From: G963665495 sp963665495
GTDB taxonomy: Bacteria; Desulfobacterota; Desulfovibrionia; Desulfovibrionales; Desulfovibrionaceae
Length of the DNA: 64,000 nucleotides
Direction: 5' to 3'
NCBI GenBank assembly: GCA_963665495.1
Contig: OY762289.1
Location: 3,348,001 to 3,412,000, forward strand
Notes under the pieces: model-generated
Database searches by the model: none
Told to the model about the DNA's origin: nothing
What the model saw: the letters and a program-made list of their open reading frames with translations, nothing else
Shown here: piece after piece, positions 1 through 9,035 of the stretch
How the letters are laid out: each line of letters opens with the position of its first letter
Position numbering within the stretch: the first letter of the stretch is position 1
Program-made: the position numbers and the translations under genes

Positions 1-1041
1 GAGAGCATACAATCCGTCCGCGGTGCGGCCGCTTTGCTTCAGGCGCAGTCCGGGAAGACGCAGCTTGGCCAGGTCACCCGGACGTCCGCGAAGCAGCCGT
101 TGCGCCACCAGGGCCACGTGACGCGGGGAGAACAATTCCCGGCAATGATACGGATGCGGATGCGTACACTTCCAGCAGCCCGCACAGCTCAAAGCGGCTT
201 GCAGCACGTAATGGCCCGGCTGGTAGGGACCGGTTTCCCACGGGCTGACAGGCCCCATGGAAAGATTGCAGACAGGTACGCCCATCCAGGCTGCCAGATG
301 CATGGGGCCCGTGTCCGGCGTGATCAGCAGCCCCAGACTCGAGAGCGCGCGTACGAAGCCGGGCAGCGCGTATTTGCCGCACAGGTCCAGGCTCGGGCTT
401 TTACTCAGCTGCCGGACTTCCCTGCCAAGGGGGATTTCATCCTTGCCACCCAGGAGAACTGGCAGAAGCTGCCGTTCGTGCAGCCGCTCCACCAGGCGCG
501 CCCAGAAAGCTGCGGACGGTCGCTTGAATTCCTGGCTGGCACCCAAAAAAAGCCCCACGCGCGAACTGTGCTCTCCGGAGCTGCGTGGCGGTTCCCAGGC
601 GGTGGCAGCCAGACTGGAAAGGGGAATACTGTCCAGGGCATTGAGCTCGGCCCAATGGAATCGGTTGTGCCTGTTATTGTTGATAAGGGAGGAGCGGTAC
701 AGCTGCCAGTTTCCCCGGATGCGGGAAATGCCGTCCGCCTGGAGAACAGGCCCTATGGTTTCGTCCGAACGTAAAATTCCGGCCAGTTGCGCGGCCTGCT
801 TGCGGATGCTGAGATTGATCACCAGATGAAATTGCTGCGAAGACAACCCGGCGGTCCGCTCCCAAGGCACATAGACAAGTTCCGGACTCAGGGGCAGCAA
901 GCCCTCAAAAAATTTTTGTTCCGCCACAACCCAGATCGGACGGCCGGAAAAACGATGCCGGAGCCAGAGAGCGAGCGGGAACGTCAACACCAGATCCCCC
1001 AGACGCTGCATCTGCAACAGACAAATCGGCTTCTGCCCCAT
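1..1041 (-). CDS. Glycosyltransferase family 9 (heptosyltransferase-like), 3' end cut by window edge
   Basis: Reading the reverse strand from an ATG at 1041 gives 347 codons open to the window edge, so the gene is incomplete. The product resembles ADP-heptose:LPS heptosyltransferases, which transfer a sugar onto lipopolysaccharide core on the cytoplasmic face of the inner membrane. The N-terminus has the family's QMQRLGDLVLTFPL start (residues 10-23). Residues 241-256 carry the conserved donor-site motif TPDTGPMHLAAWMGVP. A cysteine- and histidine-rich stretch (287-300) follows, as in Desulfovibrio-type family members. GGGAG precedes the ATG. It lies downstream of and in line with the DUF4254 gene, suggesting a shared surface-polysaccharide operon. 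Opposite-strand ORFs here are shadows. The family is clear; the exact sugar is unknown. Confidence 0.85.
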   Translation of the reverse strand, partial: MGQKPICLLQMQRLGDLVLTFPLALWLRHRFSGRPIWVVAEQKFFEGLLPLSPELVYVPWERTAGLSSQQFHLVINLSIRKQAAQLAGILRSDETIGPVLQADGISRIRGNWQLYRSSLINNNRHNRFHWAELNALDSIPLSSLAATAWEPPRSSGEHSSRVGLFLGASQEFKRPSAAFWARLVERLHERQLLPVLLGGKDEIPLGREVRQLSKSPSLDLCGKYALPGFVRALSSLGLLITPDTGPMHLAAWMGVPVCNLSMGPVSPWETGPYQPGHYVLQAALSCAGCWKCTHPHPYHCRELFSPRHVALVAQRLLRGRPGDLAKLRLPGLRLKQSGRTADGLYAL

Positions 1042-1186
1042 GCCACTCCCGCTCGGCTAGAATATTTTTACGTGAGCAAGCAGTCGTACCTGCTCATTCC
1101 GGTACTATCCAAGGCAAGGAATATGCCGCCGGCGTTCGGGGAAGTCAAACGCTGCCGGTGGGATCAGCAGGAGAAATCGGGATGAT

Positions 1187-1843
1187 TCAGCAGCCGGTCT
1201 TTTGCGTCCGGGCTCGCAGGGCGGGGTTCAGCAGCGGATCATTATAGGTCTTGAACTGGTAATACACGCGCGGCTGTTTCTGTCCTGACGCATATTCGTC
1301 CAGAAGCAGAAGAATGTCCGCGCCGAGGTCTTCGCGCTGCTGGATCAAAATCTCCAGCTTGACGCTGCACTCAGTCCGCAGATCAGGCTCCAGATCCTCA
1401 TCCAGACTGTTTTCGCGCATATGGAATATTTTCAGGGATAAAATCGACATTCTGTCCAGAGCTGCCCCGATGGTCTCCGTATTGTATCGCTGCGCGCTGT
1501 TTTCCGGCAGCAGCGGCTGCATTACGGCCACAAGGCAGGTGTCGAACCGTTCGATGAGATCGTTGCGATTTTGATTCAGGACATCGATACGGTGTTTGCA
1601 GTCGGCAATGACAGAGTCGTCAACATCTCTTCGCCTGGCGTCATCTTCAATATGCCACAGCTGAAAGTTGGCCGCATGCTGCGCCTCGGCAATCCGGATA
1701 AGCACCAGAGAACCGTTTTCAGCGTCGCAGGGCAAATCAGTTTTAATCGCGTCCGGAGGATGCATATGCCACTGCACCACGGAACGCTCCTGCATGGCAA
1801 AGCATGCGAGCAGAATGGCTTTGATGTCTTGAAACGTGCTCAT
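1187..1843 (-). CDS. DUF4254 family protein
   Basis: A 218-residue protein, mostly helical and without signal peptide or membrane segments, that I recognise as the DUF4254 family. Members sit beside glycosyltransferase genes in LPS and capsule loci, but no biochemical role is established. The segment with NGSLVLIRIAEAQHAANFQLWH and the following ADCKHRIDVLNQNRNDLIE helix are typical. Its 3' end is about 145 bases from the start of the next gene on the same strand, a family 9 glycosyltransferase, so co-transcription is likely. No strong ribosome binding site is visible before the ATG at 1843. Family assignment is from recalled sequence pattern; function is unknown. Confidence 0.75.
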   Translation of the reverse strand: MSTFQDIKAILLACFAMQERSVVQWHMHPPDAIKTDLPCDAENGSLVLIRIAEAQHAANFQLWHIEDDARRRDVDDSVIADCKHRIDVLNQNRNDLIERFDTCLVAVMQPLLPENSAQRYNTETIGAALDRMSILSLKIFHMRENSLDEDLEPDLRTECSVKLEILIQQREDLGADILLLLDEYASGQKQPRVYYQFKTYNDPLLNPALRARTQKTGC

Positions 1844-1989
1844 AAATTTTAAATCGTTTACCTGGTACCGGCCAAGGCGGGATGCAGCCTCCTAACACGG
1901 ACCGCGGCATCCGGCAAGAAAACAAATGCGCCCCTCCCACATGCTCCGGCCGAACCGTTGACAGACTCCCGCGTTCTTTGTAGGAGCTG

Positions 1990-2155
1990 TAGCAAGATCT
2001 CCGGGAAACGGAAGACGGTGAGAATCCGTCGCAGACGCGCTGCTGTATTCGGGCTGTGCCGGGATGCTCCACTGGACAGATGCTGTCCGGGAAGGACCCC
2101 CAGAATGGCCGGGCCAAAGCCCACCCGTAAGCCAGAAGACGCCCCGGATCGATTC
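1990..2155 (+). promoter_or_regulatory. Cobalamin (B12) riboswitch upstream of metE
   Basis: The conserved core is readable. GGGAAA (2003-2008) is followed by GGTGAGAATCC, then CGCAGACGCGC and TGCTGT. The B12 box AGCCAGAAGACGCCCC lies at 2130-2145 and matches most of the family consensus. GATCTCCGGG (1996-2005) can pair with CCCGGATC (2143-2150) to close the aptamer. It precedes the B12-independent methionine synthase gene, a classic target: when B12 is present the cell can use MetH, and metE is shut off. Bounds are approximate. Confidence 0.88.
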
Positions 2156-2230
2156 CGCAAGCAAGCCTCGCGATCTGGGCTGGTGCGATGGTTCCCCTGT
2201 GACTTTCTACCGGGGCCCTGCAGCGCTATG

Positions 2231-2259
2231 CCCGTTCTCTTCGGAGAATGGGTTTTTTT
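2231..2259 (+). terminator. Rho-independent terminator, riboswitch expression platform of metE
   Basis: A 9-bp stem, CCCGTTCTC paired with GAGAATGGG, with a TTCG tetraloop, is followed by seven T. It lies between the B12 aptamer and the metE start, about 145 bases before the ATG, so it most likely serves as the off-state attenuator of the riboswitch. Confidence 0.9.
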
Positions 2260-2404
2260 GTGCGTATTCTCTTACTGGATCTTCTTTTTTGCGCTATAAA
2301 AGAGGTCATGGGTGAGAGTCTTCATACGCCGTTCCTCCCTGTTCGCTCTCTCTTGCCTGCCGGCTTACAAATGAATGCCAACAACCGAACTGCAAGGAGA
2401 AGCC

Positions 2405-4690
2405 ATGTTAACGCACACTTTGGGTTTTTCCCGTATGGGAAAACAACGGGAGCTGAAAAAAACTCTGGAATCCTTTTGGAAGGACCAGGCGACAGCTGCC
2501 GAACTACAGGCCGTGGCCAGAGAAATTCGCCAACGGCACTGGACCCTGCAAAAAAATGCCGGCATCGACATGTTGCCTGTCGGCGACTTTTCTCTCTATG
2601 ACCAGATGCTGGACATGAGCGCCCTGTTGGGCGCCGTACCGCAGCGTTACGGCTTCAACGCCGACAACGTGGACCTGGAGACGTTTTTTCTCATGGCCCG
2701 GGGCGGAAACAAAAACGGCCAGGGGCTGGCCGCCATGGAAATGTCCAAATGGTTCGATACCAACTACCATTACATTGTTCCGGAACTCGCGCCGGATCAA
2801 CGCTTTGCCCTACGAAGCTCCAAGCTTTTTGATGAGCTGGAGGAGGCCAGGGCTCTGGATACCCCCCTCAAGGCCGTATTACCCGGACCATTTACCTATT
2901 TGAACGCTTCCAAGGCCACGGATCCGTCCTGCAGGCTCTTTGATCTGCTGCCCCGGCTTCTGGAAGTCTATACGGACATTTTGCGCAAGTGCGCCCGGAT
3001 CTGCCAGTGGATCCAGCTGGACGAACCGGTCCTGGCCCAGGACCTGCCCCCTGAAATGAAAGAAGCGGACTTCCGGCGCGCGTATGAGACGCTGGCCGAA
3101 GCTGCCGGGCCGGCCAGGCTGCTTCTGGCCACCTATTTCGGCTCCGTCACGCACAACAGCTCCTTCCTGAACCAGTTGCCGGTGGCCGGTCTGCACATCG
3201 ATCTCGTACGCGCGCCCGAGCAACTGCAGCCGGTTCTGGACGGGCTCGCGCCCCATACCTTGCTTTCCCTCGGACTGGTCAACGGCCGGAACATCTGGAA
3301 AGTGGAAGCGGACAAGGCCCTGGAACTGGCCAGAACCGCGGCCGATGCCATCGGCCCCGAGCGTCTGCTGCTGGCTCCTTCGTGCTCGCTACTCCATGTT
3401 CCCGTGGATCTGGACGACGAAACCGCCCTGCCTGGGGAAATCCGCAACTGGATGGCTTTCGGCAAGCAGAAATGCGAAGAACTGCGCATGCTGGCCGACG
3501 CGGCATCCGGCAAAGACTGCAGCGACTGGCTGCAGGCGAACCGGGATTCCTGGGCATCGCGCCGGAAGGCCCCCGCCCTGCACAACGCCGCCGTACGTGA
3601 TCGCGTTGCCGCTGCCGGACCGGAGATGCTCGAACGTTCGCAGCCCTATCCGCAACGCCGCAAGCTGCAGGAAAAACGCTTCGGCCTGCCCTTGCTGCCC
3701 ACCACCACCATTGGTTCCTTTCCGCAGACAGCGGAAATCCGCAACGCCAGGCGCGACTTCAAACGGGGTGACCTGGACCTGGAAACCTACACCGAAGCCA
3801 TGCGCGGCCAGATCCGCGAAGTGGTCGCCAAACAGGAAGAACTGGACCTGGATGTGCTGGTGCACGGCGAACCCGAGCGCAACGACATGGTGGAATACTT
3901 CGGCGAACAGCTCGAAGGCTATTGTTTTACGCAAAACGGCTGGGTGCAGAGCTACGGTTCGCGCTGCGTCAAGCCGCCGGTCATCTATGGTGACGTATTT
4001 CGTCCGCAGCCCATGACCGTTGCCTGGAGTTCCTACGCCCAGTCTCTGACAAAAAAACCCATGAAAGGCATGCTCACCGGACCGGTGACCATTCTCTGCT
4101 GGAGCTTCGTACGCGACGACCAGCCCCGGAGCGAAACCTGCCGCCAGATCGCCCTGGCCATCCGGGACGAGGTCAAGGACCTCGAACAGGCCGGACTGGG
4201 CGTTATCCAGGTGGATGAACCCGCGCTGCGCGAAGGGGCTCCCCTGCGTAAGGCGGACTGGGACAGCTACTTCCGCTGGGCCGTGGACAGCTTTCGCCTA
4301 GCCATCAACGGCGCCGCGCCGGAAACCCAGATGCATACGCACATGTGCTACAGCGAATTCAACGAAATCGTGGCCTGGATAGCCGCCATGGATGCCGATG
4401 TCATCAGCATCGAAGCCAGCAGAAGCAAAATGGAACTGCTCGAGGCCTTCAAACAGTTCGACTATCCCAATGAAATCGGCCCCGGGGTATACGACATCCA
4501 CAGCCCGCGCGTTCCCGGCACGGAGGAAATGGCCGAACTGCTGCGCCTGGCGGCAGCGGTCATTCCTGTGGAAAAATTATGGGCCAACCCTGATTGCGGT
4601 TTGAAAACCAGGGGCTGGGAGGAAAGCTACGCCTCCCTGAAAAATCTGGTGCAAGCCGCTAAAACCGTACGCAAAGAGTTCTCTTCATAA
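2405..4690 (+). CDS. metE: 5-methyltetrahydropteroyltriglutamate-homocysteine methyltransferase (B12-independent methionine synthase)
   Basis: MetE transfers the methyl group of methyltetrahydropteroyl-triglutamate to homocysteine in the last step of methionine synthesis, in the cytosol, without cobalamin. The protein is 761 residues, the usual length. It has both barrel halves: the N-terminal half opens with HTLGFSRMGKQRELKK, and the C-terminal catalytic half begins near LLPTTTIGSFPQT. Zinc ligands are visible as His646 and Cys648 (HTHMC) and Cys731 (NPDCGLKTRGW). I chose the ATG at 2405 rather than 2375 because AAGGAG lies at 2394-2399 and the product then starts as in E. coli MetE. A cobalamin riboswitch and attenuator precede it. 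Confidence 0.97.
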   Translation: MLTHTLGFSRMGKQRELKKTLESFWKDQATAAELQAVAREIRQRHWTLQKNAGIDMLPVGDFSLYDQMLDMSALLGAVPQRYGFNADNVDLETFFLMARGGNKNGQGLAAMEMSKWFDTNYHYIVPELAPDQRFALRSSKLFDELEEARALDTPLKAVLPGPFTYLNASKATDPSCRLFDLLPRLLEVYTDILRKCARICQWIQLDEPVLAQDLPPEMKEADFRRAYETLAEAAGPARLLLATYFGSVTHNSSFLNQLPVAGLHIDLVRAPEQLQPVLDGLAPHTLLSLGLVNGRNIWKVEADKALELARTAADAIGPERLLLAPSCSLLHVPVDLDDETALPGEIRNWMAFGKQKCEELRMLADAASGKDCSDWLQANRDSWASRRKAPALHNAAVRDRVAAAGPEMLERSQPYPQRRKLQEKRFGLPLLPTTTIGSFPQTAEIRNARRDFKRGDLDLETYTEAMRGQIREVVAKQEELDLDVLVHGEPERNDMVEYFGEQLEGYCFTQNGWVQSYGSRCVKPPVIYGDVFRPQPMTVAWSSYAQSLTKKPMKGMLTGPVTILCWSFVRDDQPRSETCRQIALAIRDEVKDLEQAGLGVIQVDEPALREGAPLRKADWDSYFRWAVDSFRLAINGAAPETQMHTHMCYSEFNEIVAWIAAMDADVISIEASRSKMELLEAFKQFDYPNEIGPGVYDIHSPRVPGTEEMAELLRLAAAVIPVEKLWANPDCGLKTRGWEESYASLKNLVQAAKTVRKEFSS

Positions 4691-4704
4691 TCATCACGTC
4701 TTAC

Positions 4705-4747
4705 TTCCATACCCCTTGTCCGGATAGGCCGGGCCTGGGGTATGGAA
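4705..4747. terminator. Inverted repeat after metE, candidate terminator
   Basis: TTCCATACCCC (4705-4715) and GGGGTATGGAA (4737-4747) form a perfect 11-bp inverted repeat just after the metE stop. No T-run follows, so it may be factor-dependent or mainly protect the 3' end. Confidence 0.55.
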
Positions 4748-4888
4748 GCCACAGCGCAATCGGCGCATCTTCTTTTCTCAAGTAGCTATCCCCTTTCGGA
4801 TAAAAGATATTGGCAAATGGTTTTCAACCAGCCCGGCTTTTGATAAAACTTCTCAATGCGCCGACCCACGCCAACATCAGGAGTTCCC

Positions 4889-6040
4889 ATGCGCACTTTG
4901 ATATCGCTGCTTGTCACGCTGCTGTTCGCCCTGCTCTTCCATGGCCCGGTCCGGGCCGAGGACGGCGTCAGCCCCAATGAAATTCTGATAGGCGTATCCA
5001 ATGTGCAGAACGGCCCGGCCGGCATTCTCGGAAAGGAACTTCTCAAAGGCGCCCAGGGGTATTTTTCGTACATTAATGATAACGGCGGCATTTTTGGCAG
5101 AAAAATCCAGGTGGTTCAACTGGATGACGGCTATGAGCCAAACGCGTGCATCGACAACACCAAAAAGCTCCTCAACGGACCGAAGGTCTTTCTGCTGTTC
5201 GGCTATGTCGGTACGCCCACTGTCAAAGCGGTCCTGCCTCTGGTGAACAAAAGAGCCGTCCCCTTCTTTTTTCCTTTTACCGGAGCGCAATTTCTGCGCA
5301 ATGTCCAGGAGGCGCCGACTACGTTCAATCTGCGCGCTTCCTATGAGCGGGAAACCCAGGCCATGGTGGCGCACCTGGCTACCATCGGAAAAAAAAGGCT
5401 GGCTGTTTTTTTTCAGGATGATTCTTACGGGCACAACGGATTGTACGGCGTGGAGTACGCGCTGAAAAACTATCCCTCCATCAAACTGGTGGCCAAAAGC
5501 TGCTACAAGCGCAATACCACGGCGGTCAACCATGCGCTGATAGCCATCTCAAAGGCCAAACCCGACGCCGTTATCCTGGTGGGAACGTACAAGCCCTGCG
5601 CCGCTTTTATCAAACGGGCGTTAGAGCTGGGCTTGCGCGATGTGACTTTCATGAATATTTCTTTTGTTGGCAGCAGAGCCCTGGCTGAAGAACTTGGGAA
5701 TGCGGGCGAAGGCGTGCTGGTGACGCAGGTCGTGCCCCTGCCCTGGGATGAAACCATCCCGGCCGTGGCGGAATACCGGCGGAGGATGCTTATCTCTGAC
5801 CCGCTGTTTCAGCCCGGATTCGTCAGCCTGGAAGGTTTTCTGGACGCCAAGCTGCTGGTACGCCTGCTGCAGATGACCGGCCCTGATCTCACGAGAGAAA
5901 AACTGCTGCACACGGCCCGCAACGCCTACGACATTGATATCGGTCTTGACGAGAAAATCAGTTTTACCCCTCTGAACAACCAGGGTTTTAAGCAAGTCTA
6001 TCTTACCAGAATCACGAACTCTCGTTTCGAAGTATTCTGA
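4889..6040 (+). CDS. Periplasmic ligand-binding protein, branched-chain amino acid ABC type (LivK-like, Peripla_BP_6)
   Basis: A 383-residue exported protein with a clear signal peptide (hydrophobic LISLLVTLLFALLF, cleavage near VRA-ED). The mature part begins with ILIGVSNVQNGPAGILGKEL, and GAQGYFSYINDNGGIFGRKI is the hallmark of type I periplasmic binding proteins for branched-chain amino acids, amides or similar ligands. AGGAG precedes the ATG at 4889; the longer frame from 4856 has no comparable site. No permease or ATPase gene is adjacent, so this is an orphan binding protein that either serves a transporter elsewhere or feeds a sensor. The ligand cannot be told from the sequence. Confidence 0.88.
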   Translation: MRTLISLLVTLLFALLFHGPVRAEDGVSPNEILIGVSNVQNGPAGILGKELLKGAQGYFSYINDNGGIFGRKIQVVQLDDGYEPNACIDNTKKLLNGPKVFLLFGYVGTPTVKAVLPLVNKRAVPFFFPFTGAQFLRNVQEAPTTFNLRASYERETQAMVAHLATIGKKRLAVFFQDDSYGHNGLYGVEYALKNYPSIKLVAKSCYKRNTTAVNHALIAISKAKPDAVILVGTYKPCAAFIKRALELGLRDVTFMNISFVGSRALAEELGNAGEGVLVTQVVPLPWDETIPAVAEYRRRMLISDPLFQPGFVSLEGFLDAKLLVRLLQMTGPDLTREKLLHTARNAYDIDIGLDEKISFTPLNNQGFKQVYLTRITNSRFEVF

Positions 6041-6335
6041 CCTGCGCATTGCTTGACTGACGAAAGACTCAAAAAGAAACAATTTTGCAAAAATAGTTAA
6101 GATACTTTGCATAAGATATTTACTCAAGATTTTTTCAATTTTCAACCCATTAAAAACACATGATAAAAACCATTTTTATTCCAATCAACAAGTTAACTGA
6201 TTTAACCATCAACCCAAGGTCTTTTTTGCCGCTTTTATAAAAAAATGGGGCAACTACAGATAGAATCACCATAATTACCTGACGGGCAACGTCCCGCTAA
6301 CACCAGTTTTTATAAACATGCTCCAGGAGCAGCCA
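6041..6335. other. AT-rich intergenic region before copA
   Basis: About 295 bases without a supported gene, markedly more AT-rich than its flanks. It presumably holds the 3' end of the binding-protein transcript and the copA promoter. A small dyad CGGG-N6-CCCG lies near 6281-6294, but I do not see a convincing CueR or CopY operator. Confidence 0.4.
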
Positions 6336-8852
6336 ATGTCAGAGAATAATCGTCGTATCCAGGCCCCGGTCAAGGGCATGCATTGTGCGGCCTGTTCCGC
6401 GCGTATCGAACGGGTTGTGGGAAAAATGGACGGCGTATCGAACATTTCCGTCAATCTGGCTGACGAGACCCTGAATCTCGAATGGGATCCGCAGCAACTC
6501 GGACTGGATGCCGTGGCCGAACGCATCAAGAACCTTGGTTTTGAGGCGGATATGCCCGCCGAGGATGAAGAGATTGCGCCTGACAAGGACAGTCTCGCTC
6601 TGGACATCACCGGCATGCATTGCGCGGCCTGTTCGTCCCGGATCGAACGCGTGGTATCCAAAATTCCCGGTGTGGAAAGCGCCGCCGTGAATCTTGCCGC
6701 GGAAAACGGCCTGTTTATCTTCGACCCGCAGCAAACGTCCCGAAGAGCCATCAAACAGGCCATCGAACAGGCCGGATTCGGAGCCAGCGCATCCAGCGCC
6801 GCCCAGGACAGCTTCAAGGCCCGGCAGCAGGAATCACAGGACCGATTACGCGCCCAGCGCAGGGAACTTATCCCGGCTTTTGCTTTTGCCCTGCCCCTGC
6901 TGGTGCTTTCCATGGGGCACATGATGGGCATGCCGCTGCCCGCTTTTCTGGATCCCGGACATTCGCCCCTGACCTTTGCCCTGGTGCAGCTTTTTCTGGC
7001 TCTGCCGGTGGTCTGGGCCGGGCGGAATTTTTATCTGCGCGGCATTCCTGCCCTGGTCCGCGGCAACCCGGATATGGATTCGCTGGTGGCCGTGGGCACA
7101 GGCGCGGCCCTGGTCTACAGTCTCTGGCGGGTGCTGGAAATGCTCTTCGGCGTTGATCCCATGGCGCTGGCCATGGACCTGTACTTCGAATCCGCGGCCG
7201 TGCTCATCGCCATGATTTCCCTTGGAAAATATTTCGAGGCCCGTTCCAAACTCAAAACCTCGGACGCCATCAACGCGCTGATGCGCCTGGCGCCAGACAC
7301 GGCCGTGCTGCTGGTGGATGGCAAACAACAGACCATTTCCGTGGAAGACGTCGAACCCGGCGACCGGCTGCTGATCAAACCGGGCGACCGTATCCCTGTG
7401 GACGGCGAAGTGGCTGCCGGCGCGTCCAACGTGGACGAATCCATGCTCACGGGCGAGCCTATCCCCGTGGGCAAGCGTACGGGCGACACCGTCATCGGCG
7501 GAACGCTAAACACTACGGGATCGCTGGAAATTCTGGCAAAACATGTGGGCCAGGACACCATGATCGCCCGTATCGTCCAGCTCGTACGCCAGGCCCAGGG
7601 CTCCAAGGCGCCCATTGCCAGCCTGGCCGACAAAATCAGCTTTTATTTCGTGCCCACGGTCATGAGCATCGCCTTACTCGCGGCCCTGGCCTGGTATTTC
7701 ATCGGCGGAGCGGACTTCTCGTTCGCCCTGCGCATCGGGGTGGCTGTCATGGTTATTGCCTGTCCGTGCGCCCTCGGACTGGCCACACCCACCTCCATCA
7801 TGGTCGGCACCGGACGCGGCGCGCAACTCGGCGTGCTGATCAAAAGCGGCGAGGCCCTCCAGGCCACCGAAAAAATCCAGACCCTCGTATTCGACAAAAC
7901 CGGCACCCTGACCATCGGCAAGCCCTGGCTCAGCGATGTGGTCCGGCTGGGAGCGGAAGATGAGGACAGACTGCTGACCCTGGCGGCTTCCGCCGAGAGT
8001 TCTTCCGAACATCCGCTGGCCCAGGCGGTGACCCAGGCCGCCTCGGAGCGCAACCTCAGCCTGCAGACGCCTTCCGGATTCGAGGCCATCCCGGGTTTCG
8101 GACTCAAGGCCGAAGTCGACGGCGTCCGGATCGCGCTGGGCAATGCGGCCTGGATGGAAAAATGCGGCGTCACGGATCCCGCCCCAGACCAGACCGCCCA
8201 GAAACTGGCCCCGCTCGCAGCCCAGGGGAAAACCGTCCTGCATCTGGCCCTGGACAACGAACTGAGCGGACTCCTGGCCGTATCGGACCAGATCCGCGAG
8301 AATGCCGGAAAAGTTATCACCGCTTTGCAGCAGATGGGGTTGCGCTGCGTCATGCTCACGGGCGACGCGCCCAATGCGGCCCAGGCTGTGGCTCAGAAGC
8401 TCGGCATCGCCGACGTGGTGGCCGGAGTCTACCCGGACCGCAAGGCCGAAACCGTGACCCAGCTCCAGGCCCAGGGCCAGCACGTGGGCATGGTGGGCGA
8501 CGGCATCAACGACGCGCCCGCCCTGGCCCAGGCCGATGTGGGCATTGCCATGGGTTCGGGCATCGACGTGGCCATGGAATCCGGAGATATCGTCCTGCTG
8601 CAGGGCGACGTCAGCGCCGTGGTCTCCACCCTGGAACTCAGCCGCGCCGTGATGCGCAACATCCGCCAGAACCTGTTCTGGGCCTTCGCCTTCAACACCA
8701 TCGGCATTCCCGTAGCCGCGGGCGTCCTGCATATCTGGGGCGGACCAACCCTCAACCCCATGATCGCCGGCTCGGCCATGGCTCTCAGCTCCTTCACGGT
8801 GGTCAGCAACGCCCTGCGCCTGCGTTTCTTTGAACCGAAAAAATTGAAATAG
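6336..8852 (+). CDS. copA: Copper-exporting P1B-type ATPase
   Basis: An inner-membrane ATPase that pumps Cu(I) out of the cytosol. The 838-residue protein has two N-terminal heavy-metal-associated domains, each with GMHCAACS (near residues 14-21 and 92-99). Then come eight predicted membrane segments, the TGEP phosphatase motif, the ion-binding CPC in VIACPCALGLATP, the phosphorylation motif DKTGTLT, the SEHPLAQA nucleotide-domain motif and GDGINDAP. The ATG at 6336 is preferred over 6318 because AGGAG sits six bases upstream. It appears monocistronic; no copper chaperone or regulator gene is adjacent. The Cu(I) assignment rests on CxxC plus CPC and family knowledge. Confidence 0.95.
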   Translation: MSENNRRIQAPVKGMHCAACSARIERVVGKMDGVSNISVNLADETLNLEWDPQQLGLDAVAERIKNLGFEADMPAEDEEIAPDKDSLALDITGMHCAACSSRIERVVSKIPGVESAAVNLAAENGLFIFDPQQTSRRAIKQAIEQAGFGASASSAAQDSFKARQQESQDRLRAQRRELIPAFAFALPLLVLSMGHMMGMPLPAFLDPGHSPLTFALVQLFLALPVVWAGRNFYLRGIPALVRGNPDMDSLVAVGTGAALVYSLWRVLEMLFGVDPMALAMDLYFESAAVLIAMISLGKYFEARSKLKTSDAINALMRLAPDTAVLLVDGKQQTISVEDVEPGDRLLIKPGDRIPVDGEVAAGASNVDESMLTGEPIPVGKRTGDTVIGGTLNTTGSLEILAKHVGQDTMIARIVQLVRQAQGSKAPIASLADKISFYFVPTVMSIALLAALAWYFIGGADFSFALRIGVAVMVIACPCALGLATPTSIMVGTGRGAQLGVLIKSGEALQATEKIQTLVFDKTGTLTIGKPWLSDVVRLGAEDEDRLLTLAASAESSSEHPLAQAVTQAASERNLSLQTPSGFEAIPGFGLKAEVDGVRIALGNAAWMEKCGVTDPAPDQTAQKLAPLAAQGKTVLHLALDNELSGLLAVSDQIRENAGKVITALQQMGLRCVMLTGDAPNAAQAVAQKLGIADVVAGVYPDRKAETVTQLQAQGQHVGMVGDGINDAPALAQADVGIAMGSGIDVAMESGDIVLLQGDVSAVVSTLELSRAVMRNIRQNLFWAFAFNTIGIPVAAGVLHIWGGPTLNPMIAGSAMALSSFTVVSNALRLRFFEPKKLK

Positions 8853-8956
8853 ACGAGAACCTCGCGGAGGGCTCCACGCTCCCCGCGACGTTGCCAAGTC
8901 CACGGCCCTGGACCCGCATTTGAAATAATAAAAAATTACATTTGTAACAGTGCGCG

Positions 8957-9002
8957 GGTCCAGGGGGGCGTTCCCCCCTGGCGGGGTTTGGGGCAGAGCC
9001 CC
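8957..9002. repeat. GC-rich double-hairpin intergenic element after copA
   Basis: CCAGGGGGG (8960-8968) pairs with CCCCCCTGG (8973-8981), followed at once by GGGGC-AGA-GCCCC (8990-9002). This pair of hairpins has the look of the REP-like elements common between Desulfovibrio genes. It separates copA from the convergent ABC operon and may act as a two-way transcription barrier. Only one copy is seen in this window. Confidence 0.6.
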
Positions 9003-9035
9003 AATTATATCACTTCTATAGATACACTATTCTGA

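Noticed and set aside
34..774. Forward 246-residue open frame at the left edge
   Set aside because: It is antisense to a clear family 9 glycosyltransferase on the reverse strand and has no recognisable domain.
7674..8903. Reverse 409-residue open frame inside copA
   Set aside because: Antisense shadow of the copA catalytic domains.
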